Assembly: GCA_016302985.1 (NCBI GenBank)
Contig: JAEDMN010000008.1
Location: forward strand, 1 to 29,085
DNA: 29,085 bases
Direction: 5' to 3'
Origin: Kiritimatiellia bacterium
GTDB taxonomy: Bacteria > Verrucomicrobiota > Kiritimatiellia > RFP12 > UBA1067
Under the pieces are notes generated by a model, which did no database searches, was not told the DNA's origin, and was given only the letters and a program-made list of their open reading frames with translations. Numbering within the stretch: position 1 is the first letter of the stretch; the number at the start of each line of letters is the position of its first letter. The translations under genes were made by a program, and so were the position numbers. Shown here in pieces: positions 1 to 8,156 of this stretch.

Positions 1-49
1 GAATCTACGGGAATCGGAGCATCCCGCCACGGCGTCCCTTCACCCGATG

Positions 50-64
50 TGCTATACTGCCACC
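50..64 (+). promoter_or_regulatory. Extended -10 promoter for a leaderless gene
   Basis: TGC followed by TATACT lies at 50-58, then exactly six bases (59-64), then the ATG at 65. With a sigma-70-type -10 box, transcription is expected to start at the A of that ATG, giving an mRNA without a leader. No Shine-Dalgarno sequence is present and no good -35 box is visible; an extended -10 can work without one. The same spacing occurs before the genes starting at 3754 and 21182 on the other strand. Confidence 0.6.
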
Positions 65-1129
65 ATGACTGCATTTGAACGGGCGATACTGGGCGGACGC
101 ATTTTGGGCAGGGCGGCGGACCTGGCCGTCAGGCTGGCCTACTACGAGTGGGCGTACGGACGTCTGGCCGAGCCGGATTCTGACATCGGCATCCTCGGCG
201 AGTTCATGGCCGGACTCTACATCGGCGGGCTCGACGCGCGCCGCCGCGAGAAGGCGCCGTACGACCTCGTGGCCGACGACGGCACGACCGTCGAGGTGAA
301 GACGTCGTTCGGGAATGAGCTCGCGCCTTCCGGCAGGCGGCGCATTCTCCGCTGGCAGCTGAAGAACGAACGCGCCGCCCTCCGGGGCGAACGTCCCGTC
401 GCCCGGACCTGGCTGTTCCTCCACGTGACGTTCCCCGACCAGGCGGGACGTCTCTTCGACGTCTTCGCGCCCGGGCACTGGCAGGTCTACGTCGTGCCGG
501 GGGACGCGGTCCGCCGACAGAACCAGGGCTCGAACCTCTCCTCCACCACGCTGGAGAAGGCCGGCTACGCGCCGCACCCGATCACGGACCTGCCCCGGCT
601 CGTCTGTCCCGCCCGGAAAGACACTTCGAAGATCAAACGCGAAAACACAAGCCAGGCGCTGCGCCTGCTGCGGCTCGAATTCTTCAGATGGGCCTACGGC
701 GACCTGACGGAGGGCTTCAACGGCGGCCGCTTCGCCGAGTACCAGGTCCTGCGGGTCATCGGCGTCCGTCCGTTCCCGCCCCGCCGGACCAAAGGCCCCG
801 TCGACCTGGTCTCCCGGCATGGACACGCCGTCGAGGTCAAGTACTCCCAGGCGTTCACCCGCACGGCGTCGGGCCTCTGGCGCTGCAACTTCATCATTCC
901 CGTCCACCACGGGAAACGCGCCGTGGACCATTTCGCCTTCTGCCAGCTCGCGGAGCCCGGCCTCGACCCGGTCCCGCTCGCGAACTGGCGCTTCCGCTGG
1001 GTGCCGGCCGAGGTTCTCGAGGGCTATAGCCGCAAGGTCGCCAACACGGCCCTCGACGCCCGCGGATACAAGCCCATGACGGCCCTGGAATTCGCGCTTG
1101 CCGAGGCCCGCGGGGATTCCGGGGCCTAG
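65..1129 (+). CDS. Tandem-duplicated PD-(D/E)XK nuclease-like protein
   Basis: Unrecognised by name; 354 residues starting at the ATG at 65. An in-frame ATG at 47 lies upstream of the -10 box and is unlikely to be used. The protein is two copies of one domain. Copy 1 has E46, D67 and E77-V-K79 in the context YDLV...VEVKTS; copy 2 has E225, D247 and E257-V-K259 in the context VDLV...VEVKYS. Each copy opens with a matching helix (YYEWAYGRL and FFRWAYGDL) and closes with a matching tail (TTLEKAGYAP and TALDARGYKP). The D...ExK pattern with an upstream acid is the active-site layout of the PD-(D/E)XK nuclease superfamily, and both sites look intact. No signal peptide and no adjacent methyltransferase are seen. 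It could be a restriction-like or repair nuclease, with the two copies acting as an intramolecular dimer; that role is inferred. It converges on the - strand cluster. Confidence 0.75.
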   Translation: MTAFERAILGGRILGRAADLAVRLAYYEWAYGRLAEPDSDIGILGEFMAGLYIGGLDARRREKAPYDLVADDGTTVEVKTSFGNELAPSGRRRILRWQLKNERAALRGERPVARTWLFLHVTFPDQAGRLFDVFAPGHWQVYVVPGDAVRRQNQGSNLSSTTLEKAGYAPHPITDLPRLVCPARKDTSKIKRENTSQALRLLRLEFFRWAYGDLTEGFNGGRFAEYQVLRVIGVRPFPPRRTKGPVDLVSRHGHAVEVKYSQAFTRTASGLWRCNFIIPVHHGKRAVDHFAFCQLAEPGLDPVPLANWRFRWVPAEVLEGYSRKVANTALDARGYKPMTALEFALAEARGDSGA

Positions 1130-1145
1130 CGCCCGAAGAAGGGCC

Positions 1146-1353
1146 CTACTTCAGGCCGGCGAGCGGAGCCCCCGTCCACTCGATGACCGCGGGGCGCGTC
1201 GCGAGGCCGCGGTTGTTCGGGTGCAGCATGTCCGTCTTCGCGTTGTGAAAGAAGAGCGCGTGCTCGGCCTTCAGCTTCTCGGCCTGCGCGAGCAGATGGC
1301 TCATCTGCTGGCCGTTGCAGAAGCCGACGCAGAACGCGCCGACTTCCCCGAAC
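1146..1353 (-). pseudogene. 3' remnant of an unidentified protein gene (possible hydrolase)
   Basis: Directly downstream of the last surface-cluster gene, the - strand has an open frame in a different phase that ends at a TAG at 1148-1146. Its codons end almost always in G or C, as in the real genes here. It encodes roughly 68 residues including GEVGAFCVGFCNGQQMSHLL and, near the end, KTDMLHPNNRGLATRP. The D-x-x-H-P-N motif resembles the C-terminal catalytic Asp/His block of SGNH/GDSL hydrolases, but the match is weak. No plausible full-length start exists: the only in-frame ATG (about 1296) would give about 51 residues. I read it as the tail of a gene whose 5' part was lost. A short real gene cannot be excluded. 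Confidence 0.5.
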
Positions 1354-1356
1354 GGA

Positions 1357-2010
1357 CTACTGGGCCTTCTGCGCCGGCAGCGCGCCCGTCACGTCGAGAA
1401 TCCAGGCCGCATCGGCCCAGCAGGGATGCGACTTCTGCTTGAAGACCGCCTTGAGCATCGGCTGCTTGACCTCGTCGCCGCGGTTGAGAAAATCGTTGAA
1501 GACCAACTCCGTCAGTGCCTTGTCCAACGACGTGTCCATGAGGATGCCGAGCAGATAAAGCGAATTCTCGTCGGGAAGCAGGTTGAGGGCGTGGTGCAGC
1601 TCCTCCTCCCGCACCTTTTCGGGCAGGGCCTTGAACGCATTGACGAACGCGTCGATCTGCGCCATGGAGATATCTCCCTTCACCGGCTCCATGAGACTGT
1701 CCGTCAACGCCTCGAAGGCCTTCACGGCCTTTTCCGCCGGATCCGTTTCGGGTTCCTCTTCCGGAATCCCGGCCACCTCGTCCCCCTGTTCGGGGGCCTT
1801 CTGCTGCTGGATGGGTTCGGCCTTCCCGCGCGCCGTGCGGGAACGTTCCTGCGCCGCCCCCCTGCCGGAACGTGCCGGCTGGGCCTTGGCTGCAGCCGGT
1901 TCCGCCACATCGGACGGCACGCCACCGGACGGATTCAAACGAAGCGCCACGATGGCCACAACTGCAAACAGCACGACGGCGGCGGAAATCCAGGCTTGTT
2001 TCTTCTTCAT
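1357..2010 (-). CDS. Single-pass membrane protein, third of three neighbouring envelope proteins
   Basis: A 217-residue protein with no recognised family. A basic start (MKKK) and a hydrophobic segment at about 8-25 predict an N-in, C-out anchor. A Pro/Ala/Gln/Glu-rich linker covers about 28-90, and a helical domain about 92-200. It begins 9 bases after the stop of the upstream gene, so it is probably co-transcribed with it. Its layout (short cytoplasmic start, membrane anchor, low-complexity linker, helical domain) matches the two genes upstream. It lacks their conserved acidic C-terminal motif and the clear HEAT-like W-F-G signature, so it is a diverged or shortened relative at best. No terminator is evident after it; the gene remnant follows at once. 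Confidence 0.7.
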   Translation of the reverse strand: MKKKQAWISAAVVLFAVVAIVALRLNPSGGVPSDVAEPAAAKAQPARSGRGAAQERSRTARGKAEPIQQQKAPEQGDEVAGIPEEEPETDPAEKAVKAFEALTDSLMEPVKGDISMAQIDAFVNAFKALPEKVREEELHHALNLLPDENSLYLLGILMDTSLDKALTELVFNDFLNRGDEVKQPMLKAVFKQKSHPCWADAAWILDVTGALPAQKAQ

Positions 2011-2019
2011 GTCGCGTCC

Positions 2020-2868
2020 CTATTTCAATCCGCCATAGAACTCATCGTCGTCCGGCGAGTCGGGGTTCGCCTCTTTCCACTGCTTGATCTTCTCGATCAT
2101 GTCTTCCGGGGTGCCCGTCGTCTCCATCTCGGTGACAAGCTCAAACGTCGACTGCAGCGCCTTCTGCGCGACCTCCGGACTCTCGGTCAAAATGGCGATC
2201 ATCGTGTCGGCCTTGACGGAATCGCGCATGTTGTTGACGATCTCGGTATACATGAAGTCCAGTTCGTCGGGGTCGGAGACGATCTTGGACAACTGCAGCA
2301 GCGTCCTGCTGCGCTCATAGTCGCTCTGGTCCAGATCGGACAGGACTTCCTCAAGCGCCGACATGGCGCTCTCCGCGACCTCCTGTACACCGCATGCCAG
2401 ATAGCATGCGATTTCCGGCGCGGCCTTCGTTCCGAACCAGCGCAAGGCCGAGATGGCCGCCTTGTGCAGCGCGGCCGGAATTTCATCCGGCCAAGCACGG
2501 GAACTCTGCATGTCCTGAACGATCTTCACCAGCGCGGGAAGGTCCTCACGGTCAAGCACGGACTGTATTTCTGCCAGAAGCGCACGCTGGACATCGGTCA
2601 GCAGCGCCTCCTCTTGCAACAGGTCGTCGATGACGGATTTCGCTTCGGACGCTTTTTTCCGCGCCCCTGCAACAGGCCTCATCCCCGCCAGACGCGGCTT
2701 GGCGCGCGCCTTTTTCTTCCGCTGAAATTCAGACGTTGCGGTCGCCCGGCGCGTGGCCGTCTCCTTTTTCGACGGAGTCGCCGATTCGTCCGCACCCCGA
2801 AAGAAAAAGAGGGAGACGAGGAGAAGCATCCCCAGACCTCCCAGGGCGACAGCGACTCCCCGCCTCAT
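2020..2868 (-). CDS. Membrane-anchored HEAT-like repeat protein
   Basis: Length is 282 residues from the ATG at 2868, which directly precedes the hydrophobic segment (about 5-23) and has GGAG about nine bases upstream. A longer in-frame start at 2934 would overlap the preceding gene and place unlikely residues before the anchor. After a Lys/Arg-rich linker comes a helical domain with HEAT-like character around SALRWFGTKAAPE. It is a paralog of the gene at 2900-3754: LTDVQRALLAEIQ matches LTELQKSVLRELQ, VLDRED matches ALDRED, and SALRWFGTKAAPE matches AALGWFGKQAAPE. Both end in an NPD...DE-x-YGG motif. The helical domain is expected in the periplasm. HEAT repeats usually act as protein-binding scaffolds; a role in handling the giant surface proteins encoded upstream is inference. 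Confidence 0.8.
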   Translation of the reverse strand: MRRGVAVALGGLGMLLLVSLFFFRGADESATPSKKETATRRATATSEFQRKKKARAKPRLAGMRPVAGARKKASEAKSVIDDLLQEEALLTDVQRALLAEIQSVLDREDLPALVKIVQDMQSSRAWPDEIPAALHKAAISALRWFGTKAAPEIACYLACGVQEVAESAMSALEEVLSDLDQSDYERSRTLLQLSKIVSDPDELDFMYTEIVNNMRDSVKADTMIAILTESPEVAQKALQSTFELVTEMETTGTPEDMIEKIKQWKEANPDSPDDDEFYGGLK

Positions 2869-2899
2869 TTTCCCACGCTCCGGAATCCGACGCGCCAGC

Positions 2900-3754
2900 T
2901 TATTCCTTGGCTCCGCCGTAGGTCTCCTCGTCACACTCGTCGTCCGGATTCATGGCCATCCACTTCTCAATGTCGTCGATGGTGCCGATACCGTCGTCGA
3001 GGTAGCCACCAATCTCCTCGCGCATCACCTTCTGTGCCTGCGGCGTCCCGTTTTCGAGGATGAAGGCCACCGTCTCGGCACGACGCGAATTGCGCATCTC
3101 ATTGAGATAGAACAGGTAGGTGCTGATCTGCTCGGAATCGGTGAGCGCCGTCATGAGCATCTTGATGATCTCGGAACGCTCCGCATCGCCCATGTCGGCA
3201 TCCTGAAGCGTAAGCTCGAACTGGGAGCTAACAATCTCGGCGACCTCGGGATCGGGATCGGCCATGAGCCCCACCAGCTCCGGCGCGGCCTGCTTGCCGA
3301 ACCACCCCAGCGCGGCGGCGGCGCTCTTGCGGAGCGCCACGGGGACGTTCCCGCCCAGTCCACCCTGCGAAGCCTTCGCGGTGAACTTGGAAAGGGCCTT
3401 GCGAAGCGCGCGGAAATCCTCGCGGTCAAGCGCGTCCTGAAGTTCGCGAAGCACCGACTTCTGGAGCTCCGTCAGCGAATCATCCGGATCGACGAACTCC
3501 TCCTGGAGACTCGGACGCGGCTGCTCGGACTTGACAATGCGAACGGCCTTCCCCTTCTCGAGGCGAATCTCGGTGACCTTCTTGACGGAACCGCTCTTCT
3601 TGAGCTTTCCAATGCGGACAACCTTCTTGGATGACATCGCGCCCGCCTCTTCCTGAACGCCGCCCTTGAAGCAATACCAAGCCAGCGCCGCACCCAGGAA
3701 TGCGGAAACAACGACGACTGAAAGCGTCTTGATCGTCTTGATTGTTCTCCTCAT
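2900..3754 (-). CDS. Membrane-anchored HEAT-like repeat protein
   Basis: Length is 284 residues from the ATG at 3754, chosen because a basic stretch and a transmembrane segment (about 10-28) follow directly; the frame stays open upstream to 3931 but would overlap the preceding gene's end. A very Lys-rich linker covers about 43-76. The helical domain (about 94-260) contains a HEAT-like unit at about 138-184 (AALGWFGKQAAPE). The C-terminus is strongly acidic and ends NPDDECDEETYGGAKE. Paralogous to 2020-2868, 31 bases downstream. It lies 58 bases after the giant gene at 3813-8156, and the gap holds a likely internal promoter. No Shine-Dalgarno sequence is present, consistent with a leaderless transcript. 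Function unknown; probably an inner-membrane scaffold with a periplasmic domain. Confidence 0.8.
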   Translation of the reverse strand: MRRTIKTIKTLSVVVVSAFLGAALAWYCFKGGVQEEAGAMSSKKVVRIGKLKKSGSVKKVTEIRLEKGKAVRIVKSEQPRPSLQEEFVDPDDSLTELQKSVLRELQDALDREDFRALRKALSKFTAKASQGGLGGNVPVALRKSAAAALGWFGKQAAPELVGLMADPDPEVAEIVSSQFELTLQDADMGDAERSEIIKMLMTALTDSEQISTYLFYLNEMRNSRRAETVAFILENGTPQAQKVMREEIGGYLDDGIGTIDDIEKWMAMNPDDECDEETYGGAKE

Positions 3755-3815
3755 CGTTTGAATATATGCCGTGCAAGGAGGCCGATGACAGGTCTGCAGA
3801 TTTAAATTTTCCTTA
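3755..3815 (-). promoter_or_regulatory. Probable internal promoter giving a leaderless HEAT-gene transcript
   Basis: On the - strand TATATT lies at 3766-3761, followed by six bases (CAAACG) and the ATG at 3754. An A/T-rich stretch (AAATTTAAATT) at about 3801-3811 falls 47-58 bases before the predicted start, where an UP element would sit. No convincing -35 box and no Shine-Dalgarno sequence are visible. This would let the three downstream membrane proteins be expressed apart from the giant genes. Confidence 0.5.
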
Positions 3816-6800
3816 ATTCTCATAGACATCCCAGTCCATATTGAAGGAATCGCCCGCAAATTCGCCAAAAACATCATACCAACGCGACTTCCCGACAAAA
3901 ACCAGGAAACGAACCCGCCAACCGTCCTCATAGAAGAGCGTGCTGCTGGCGGAGACGGCGTCGGAACCGCATCTTCCAGCGACCTTGACCGTGCCGGCAG
4001 ACGAAACCGTCACCTTCAGACCATTCCGCTCGTAGGTTCCCGCCAAAGGGGCGAACGGCTCCTGCGCAACGGTCTTCCAGTCCGTACGCTGGGCCTTCAG
4101 GTCGAAGTCGCGGCCGTCGACGCGGCAGGTCCCCGTCATCTGCCAGGCGTTCCAGGGCGCCTGGGCGTCAAATGCCAGGGCGAGACCGTTGCCGGAGCGG
4201 TCCAGCAGCTCCGCGCATCCGCCCTCGTCCTGCGCGAAGGCGCTCCAGGCACTCGCCGAAAAGTTCGCGCCGCCGGAAACCGTGACCACTTTCGCGGAAA
4301 GCTTCCCGGATGCGGACGTCTTCAGCGTGATCGTGCCGGCCATGCGGCCAGCCCCATCACGGAGGAATCCGCCGAACGTGCCGACCGCCATGTCCGGGAG
4401 CGCCGCGACGCGCAGAGTCATGGTCGCGGTCTCGACGAGGCGGTCCTTGCCGCTTCCCGACGTCGCCGTCAGCGTGACCGTGTAGTCGCCGGCCTTCGTG
4501 GGCCTCCCGGAAATGGCTCCGGCCTTGTAGGACAGACCGGAAGGGAGACCCTTGACCGACAGCAGCCATCCTTCCGGCACCTCCGGGAGAGGCAACGACG
4601 GACCGGCCACCGTGCCCACCACGAGCGGATAGGCGTCCCAATCCGGATCAATTCCCTGGATGACGTCCGAAACGCGATTCGCGACGCGAATTTCCAGAGG
4701 GAACACGGGGCTCGCGGCCTTCGACTGGTTCCGCGCGGAAAGTGTCGCGGCGTAGATGCCGGAGACGGTCGCGGGGTTCCCGTCATAGACCAACCGTCCG
4801 GCCACGGCGTCGAGCGTGACGCCCTTCGGCAGATTGCGCGTCGTCAGGACGGGACGCGAACGCGAAGAGACAGTGAAGGCGTAATCGGACGGCTCTCCAG
4901 GTTCGAGCATCCAGATCTGGCGCTCTCCGGAAATTTCCACTACGGCGTCATCGGCCACGGGTAGGAAGTCGGCAAAGAGCTGGCAGACCTTCTCGTCCCC
5001 GAAATCCGCCGGGCGCAACGTGAAGGAGACGGACGCCGTGCGGTAGTCGGTCCGCTCATGCACGCCGAGCGCCTCAAAGGGAGTCCGTCCCCCGCGAAAC
5101 CACCCCGTGAAGACGTGCTTCGAAGCCGCCCGGGCCGAAAGCCTGACGGTGGCTCCCGCAGCATAGACCTTGTCCGCTCCCGTGACAGTTCCCTGTCCCG
5201 GCGCCATGTTCTCCACGGACAGATAACGCGAGACCTGGTCGGCCACGACATAGGCGAACTGCGACTTCGCGGTCTTTCCGTTCTCGTAGGTCGTCGTGAC
5301 GGTCAGGACGAAGCGGCCCGGTTTCTGGCACGTTCCCGAGAACATCACCCTCGCCCCGCCCTCGGCGACCTCCGTCCTCACCGCCAGGCCCGCGGGCTGC
5401 CCCGAGACGGCGACCTTTCTGACCGCGGCGGTGGTCCCCTGCTGCGGAGCGACCTGCAACGACAGCGAACCGTCCGGGTAGTGGCGACCGACCACCAGGC
5501 CGCTCAGGGGCGTGAAGTCGATTGCAGCGGCATTGCCCAGGTCCTTGGCGGACGGCAGGGTTCCGTCCGAACCGCGGACGGCCATGTCGAGCACGCGGAC
5601 GAAGGTGTAGCCACCGGCATTGCGGGCCGAAACCGTGACGGCGTACACGCCCGCCTTTGTGGGCTTGCCCGACAGCAGGAACGTCCGGGCCGCGTACTTG
5701 ACGCCGGGCGGCAGCCCCGTCACCGTCAAGGCGGGCAGGGATTCCGTCACGATCAGGTCGTGGACAAGCATCGCGGACGCCGTTCCCCCGATTTCCGCGC
5801 CGACCGTGAACTCCGCCGCGAATCCCCGTTCCGTGAGGTCCGGTTCGTGCAATTCAAGCGTGTCATCACGGATTTCCACGAAGGTCGCGGAAACCGTCCG
5901 GTCCTCCTCTCCCGTCGTCATCGGGAGCACGGGGTTTTTCAGCGCCAGGGCGTCCCCTTCCACGCCCTGCCAGCCTGCAAAGACCCAGCCCGCGGCGGGC
6001 TTTGCCGTCAAGGTGGCCTTCGAGCCCTGCTTGTAGTTTCCACCACCCTGCACCTTGTTTCCGGACGCCTCGGCATAGGGATCCATTTCAACGGACAGGC
6101 GCGGATAGGGCAGCACCGTGATGAAGGACGTCACCTTCACGGTCGAATAGCCGTATACGGTGCGCCCCGCAGCGGATGTCGAGACCGACGTCGCGACCTT
6201 CGCCGTGAACGTGAGCGTATAGTCGCCCGGGACCGTGGGCCGTCCCGTCACCGTGTTCGCCGCGGCGCCGGTGCGGGCGTTCGCCGTGCGGTTGAAGACC
6301 AGGCCGGCGGGCAGCCCGGAAACGGACAGCGTCTCGCCCAGGGAGAAGTCGACCGCATCCGAAAGGTCGATCGGCTCGATGTCGACACCCGGACGATGCG
6401 CGCCGTAGTCGTCCTCCACTGCGACACGGGGATCGTACCAGTTTTCAACGGTGATTCGGAACGAAGACGTGTCGGACGCGCGGGACTGGCTCACGGCCTT
6501 CGCGGTGACCGCGTAACGCCCCGGCCGGGGTTGTCGGACGGCCTGCTCGGCGTCATAGCAGAGAATGTACGTCTGCTCGTCGTCCGCATGCCGCAAGACG
6601 ACGCCGGCGGGAAGCCCCGTGAACGTCAAAGACGGGAGGGACCGCGAATCCACAGTGAAATAGGCCTCCCAGTAGCCCTCGGGATTGAACACGAACTCTT
6701 CGCCATCCAACCCGTCGAATTCGACGGCGGTGTCTTCCGACTTCGGCACGAAGGCGGCGAACAATTCGACGAAAGAGAAGTCGGTTCCGCGCGAGAACGT

Positions 6801-8156
6801 CACCGTCGGCGTCCGATAGTCCGTCCCGTCTCGGAAATCGACCGGATTGCCATCCCCGTCAAACCAGCCGGCGAACACGGCACCGGACTTCGGCCGCGCA
6901 GAGACCGTGACGCGTGCGCCCAGCGACACCGCGCCGCCACCCGACACGGAGCCCAGCTCGTCTCCCTCCGTATTGAGGACAGACACCTTCAGATAGGTGG
7001 AGGGAACATCGACGACCAGGACCTCATGCTGGAGGGTCACCGTGGACACCTGTCCGTCGAAGTTCTCCGCGACCTTCACGGTGACGGGGAAGATGCCGGG
7101 CAGGGTCGGCACCCCGCGGATGCCGTAGTGATAGACGCCGTCGGAGTGCCAGATCTCGGCGGAAAGACCGGGAGGGAGGCCGGAAATGGAAATGATGCCG
7201 ACCTTGTTCGAATAAATGCCGACCTCCGCCGTCCGCGACTCGATCTCCTCGCCGAGCGTACAGTTCTCCAGAGCCATGAAATCAACGGAATACTCGTCCA
7301 GGCTGGGCGATTCGACTTCGAACAGCAACGTCGCCGTCTCGTACCTTCCATCCGTGTAGCGGACGGTGGCCTTGATCGTCGAGACGCCAATGCGCGTGGG
7401 CGTGCCGTAGAGCAGGTTCCAGGAAGGCTTCCATTCCAGTCCGGGGGGAAGACCGGTCAGGGAGACCACCGTATTCGTGTCCCACTCGCCGTTGAGAGCA
7501 AAGAGATCCGTGAGTTCGGCATTGAAGTACTTACCGACGGGGACGGACGTGTCCATGCCCACGAGACGCGCCCCCTCCTGGTTCCAGACCCGGCACTTGA
7601 AGGTCTGCGTGTAGGTGAAACCGCACTGGTTGACGCCCGTCGCCTTGACGGTGAAGATGCCGGGGGTGCGCGGCCGGCCCGAAATCGTCAGGCTGCGTGC
7701 GTTATAGACCAGCCCGGCCGGAAGTCCCTGGAAAGACAGCTTCGGGAAGGAGGCCGATTCGATCTCGAGATGGACGGAGACCTCCTCGCCGAATTCGAAC
7801 TCCGAAAGGCCGTCCGCGATGTCGAACTCGAGATAGTCCTCGGAGGGATCGACGAACAGGGCGCTCACAACGGCGTTCGTCGGCACCTCGACGACACCGG
7901 GCCGGGCCAACCGATAGTCCACAGGCCAGTCCGGCAGGAGGTCGTCGACGAGCCAGCCCGCAAAGACGGCGCCGGAGGAGGAGGTTGCCTGAAGAGACAA
8001 AGCGGCGGTCCCGTGAGGGGCCGCCTGCTGCGTCCATGTCACCGCGCCCATCCCCTCGGAAGCCAGATCCACTCCCACCGTCACAGCCCCCAGAGGGAGC
8101 TGCGAGGCCAGAAGGGCCGCACCGAGGAGCAGGCTGCGGAGACGCGCGGACATCAT
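3813..8156 (-). CDS. Giant secreted He_PIG / InlB-type repeat protein
   Basis: A 1447-residue protein with a signal peptide (about 1-24). It is built from two module types. InlB-type bacterial repeats, marked by VFAGW or VFTGW, occur at about 29-103, 392-470, 688-762 and 980-1070. Nine putative Ig (He_PIG) modules, marked by GLPxGL or GLPxGV and then G-x-P-T-x-x-G, lie between and after them. The order is B-PIG-PIG-PIG, then B-PIG-PIG three times, then a C-terminal beta module that starts near DMAVGTFGGFLRD. It starts with two ATGs (8156, 8153); the first overlaps the upstream stop by four bases (ATGA), so translation is probably coupled. Such proteins act outside the cell or on its surface, often in adhesion or glycan contact. 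No catalytic domain and no LPXTG, PEP-CTERM or type IX sorting tail was recognised. Confidence 0.85.
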   Translation of the reverse strand: MMSARLRSLLLGAALLASQLPLGAVTVGVDLASEGMGAVTWTQQAAPHGTAALSLQATSSSGAVFAGWLVDDLLPDWPVDYRLARPGVVEVPTNAVVSALFVDPSEDYLEFDIADGLSEFEFGEEVSVHLEIESASFPKLSFQGLPAGLVYNARSLTISGRPRTPGIFTVKATGVNQCGFTYTQTFKCRVWNQEGARLVGMDTSVPVGKYFNAELTDLFALNGEWDTNTVVSLTGLPPGLEWKPSWNLLYGTPTRIGVSTIKATVRYTDGRYETATLLFEVESPSLDEYSVDFMALENCTLGEEIESRTAEVGIYSNKVGIISISGLPPGLSAEIWHSDGVYHYGIRGVPTLPGIFPVTVKVAENFDGQVSTVTLQHEVLVVDVPSTYLKVSVLNTEGDELGSVSGGGAVSLGARVTVSARPKSGAVFAGWFDGDGNPVDFRDGTDYRTPTVTFSRGTDFSFVELFAAFVPKSEDTAVEFDGLDGEEFVFNPEGYWEAYFTVDSRSLPSLTFTGLPAGVVLRHADDEQTYILCYDAEQAVRQPRPGRYAVTAKAVSQSRASDTSSFRITVENWYDPRVAVEDDYGAHRPGVDIEPIDLSDAVDFSLGETLSVSGLPAGLVFNRTANARTGAAANTVTGRPTVPGDYTLTFTAKVATSVSTSAAGRTVYGYSTVKVTSFITVLPYPRLSVEMDPYAEASGNKVQGGGNYKQGSKATLTAKPAAGWVFAGWQGVEGDALALKNPVLPMTTGEEDRTVSATFVEIRDDTLELHEPDLTERGFAAEFTVGAEIGGTASAMLVHDLIVTESLPALTVTGLPPGVKYAARTFLLSGKPTKAGVYAVTVSARNAGGYTFVRVLDMAVRGSDGTLPSAKDLGNAAAIDFTPLSGLVVGRHYPDGSLSLQVAPQQGTTAAVRKVAVSGQPAGLAVRTEVAEGGARVMFSGTCQKPGRFVLTVTTTYENGKTAKSQFAYVVADQVSRYLSVENMAPGQGTVTGADKVYAAGATVRLSARAASKHVFTGWFRGGRTPFEALGVHERTDYRTASVSFTLRPADFGDEKVCQLFADFLPVADDAVVEISGERQIWMLEPGEPSDYAFTVSSRSRPVLTTRNLPKGVTLDAVAGRLVYDGNPATVSGIYAATLSARNQSKAASPVFPLEIRVANRVSDVIQGIDPDWDAYPLVVGTVAGPSLPLPEVPEGWLLSVKGLPSGLSYKAGAISGRPTKAGDYTVTLTATSGSGKDRLVETATMTLRVAALPDMAVGTFGGFLRDGAGRMAGTITLKTSASGKLSAKVVTVSGGANFSASAWSAFAQDEGGCAELLDRSGNGLALAFDAQAPWNAWQMTGTCRVDGRDFDLKAQRTDWKTVAQEPFAPLAGTYERNGLKVTVSSAGTVKVAGRCGSDAVSASSTLFYEDGWRVRFLVFVGKSRWYDVFGEFAGDSFNMDWDVYEN

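Noticed and set aside
1131..1146. Short GCCC / GGGC hairpin after the nuclease-like gene
   Set aside because: The stem is only four pairs and has no U-tract, so it cannot be called a terminator.
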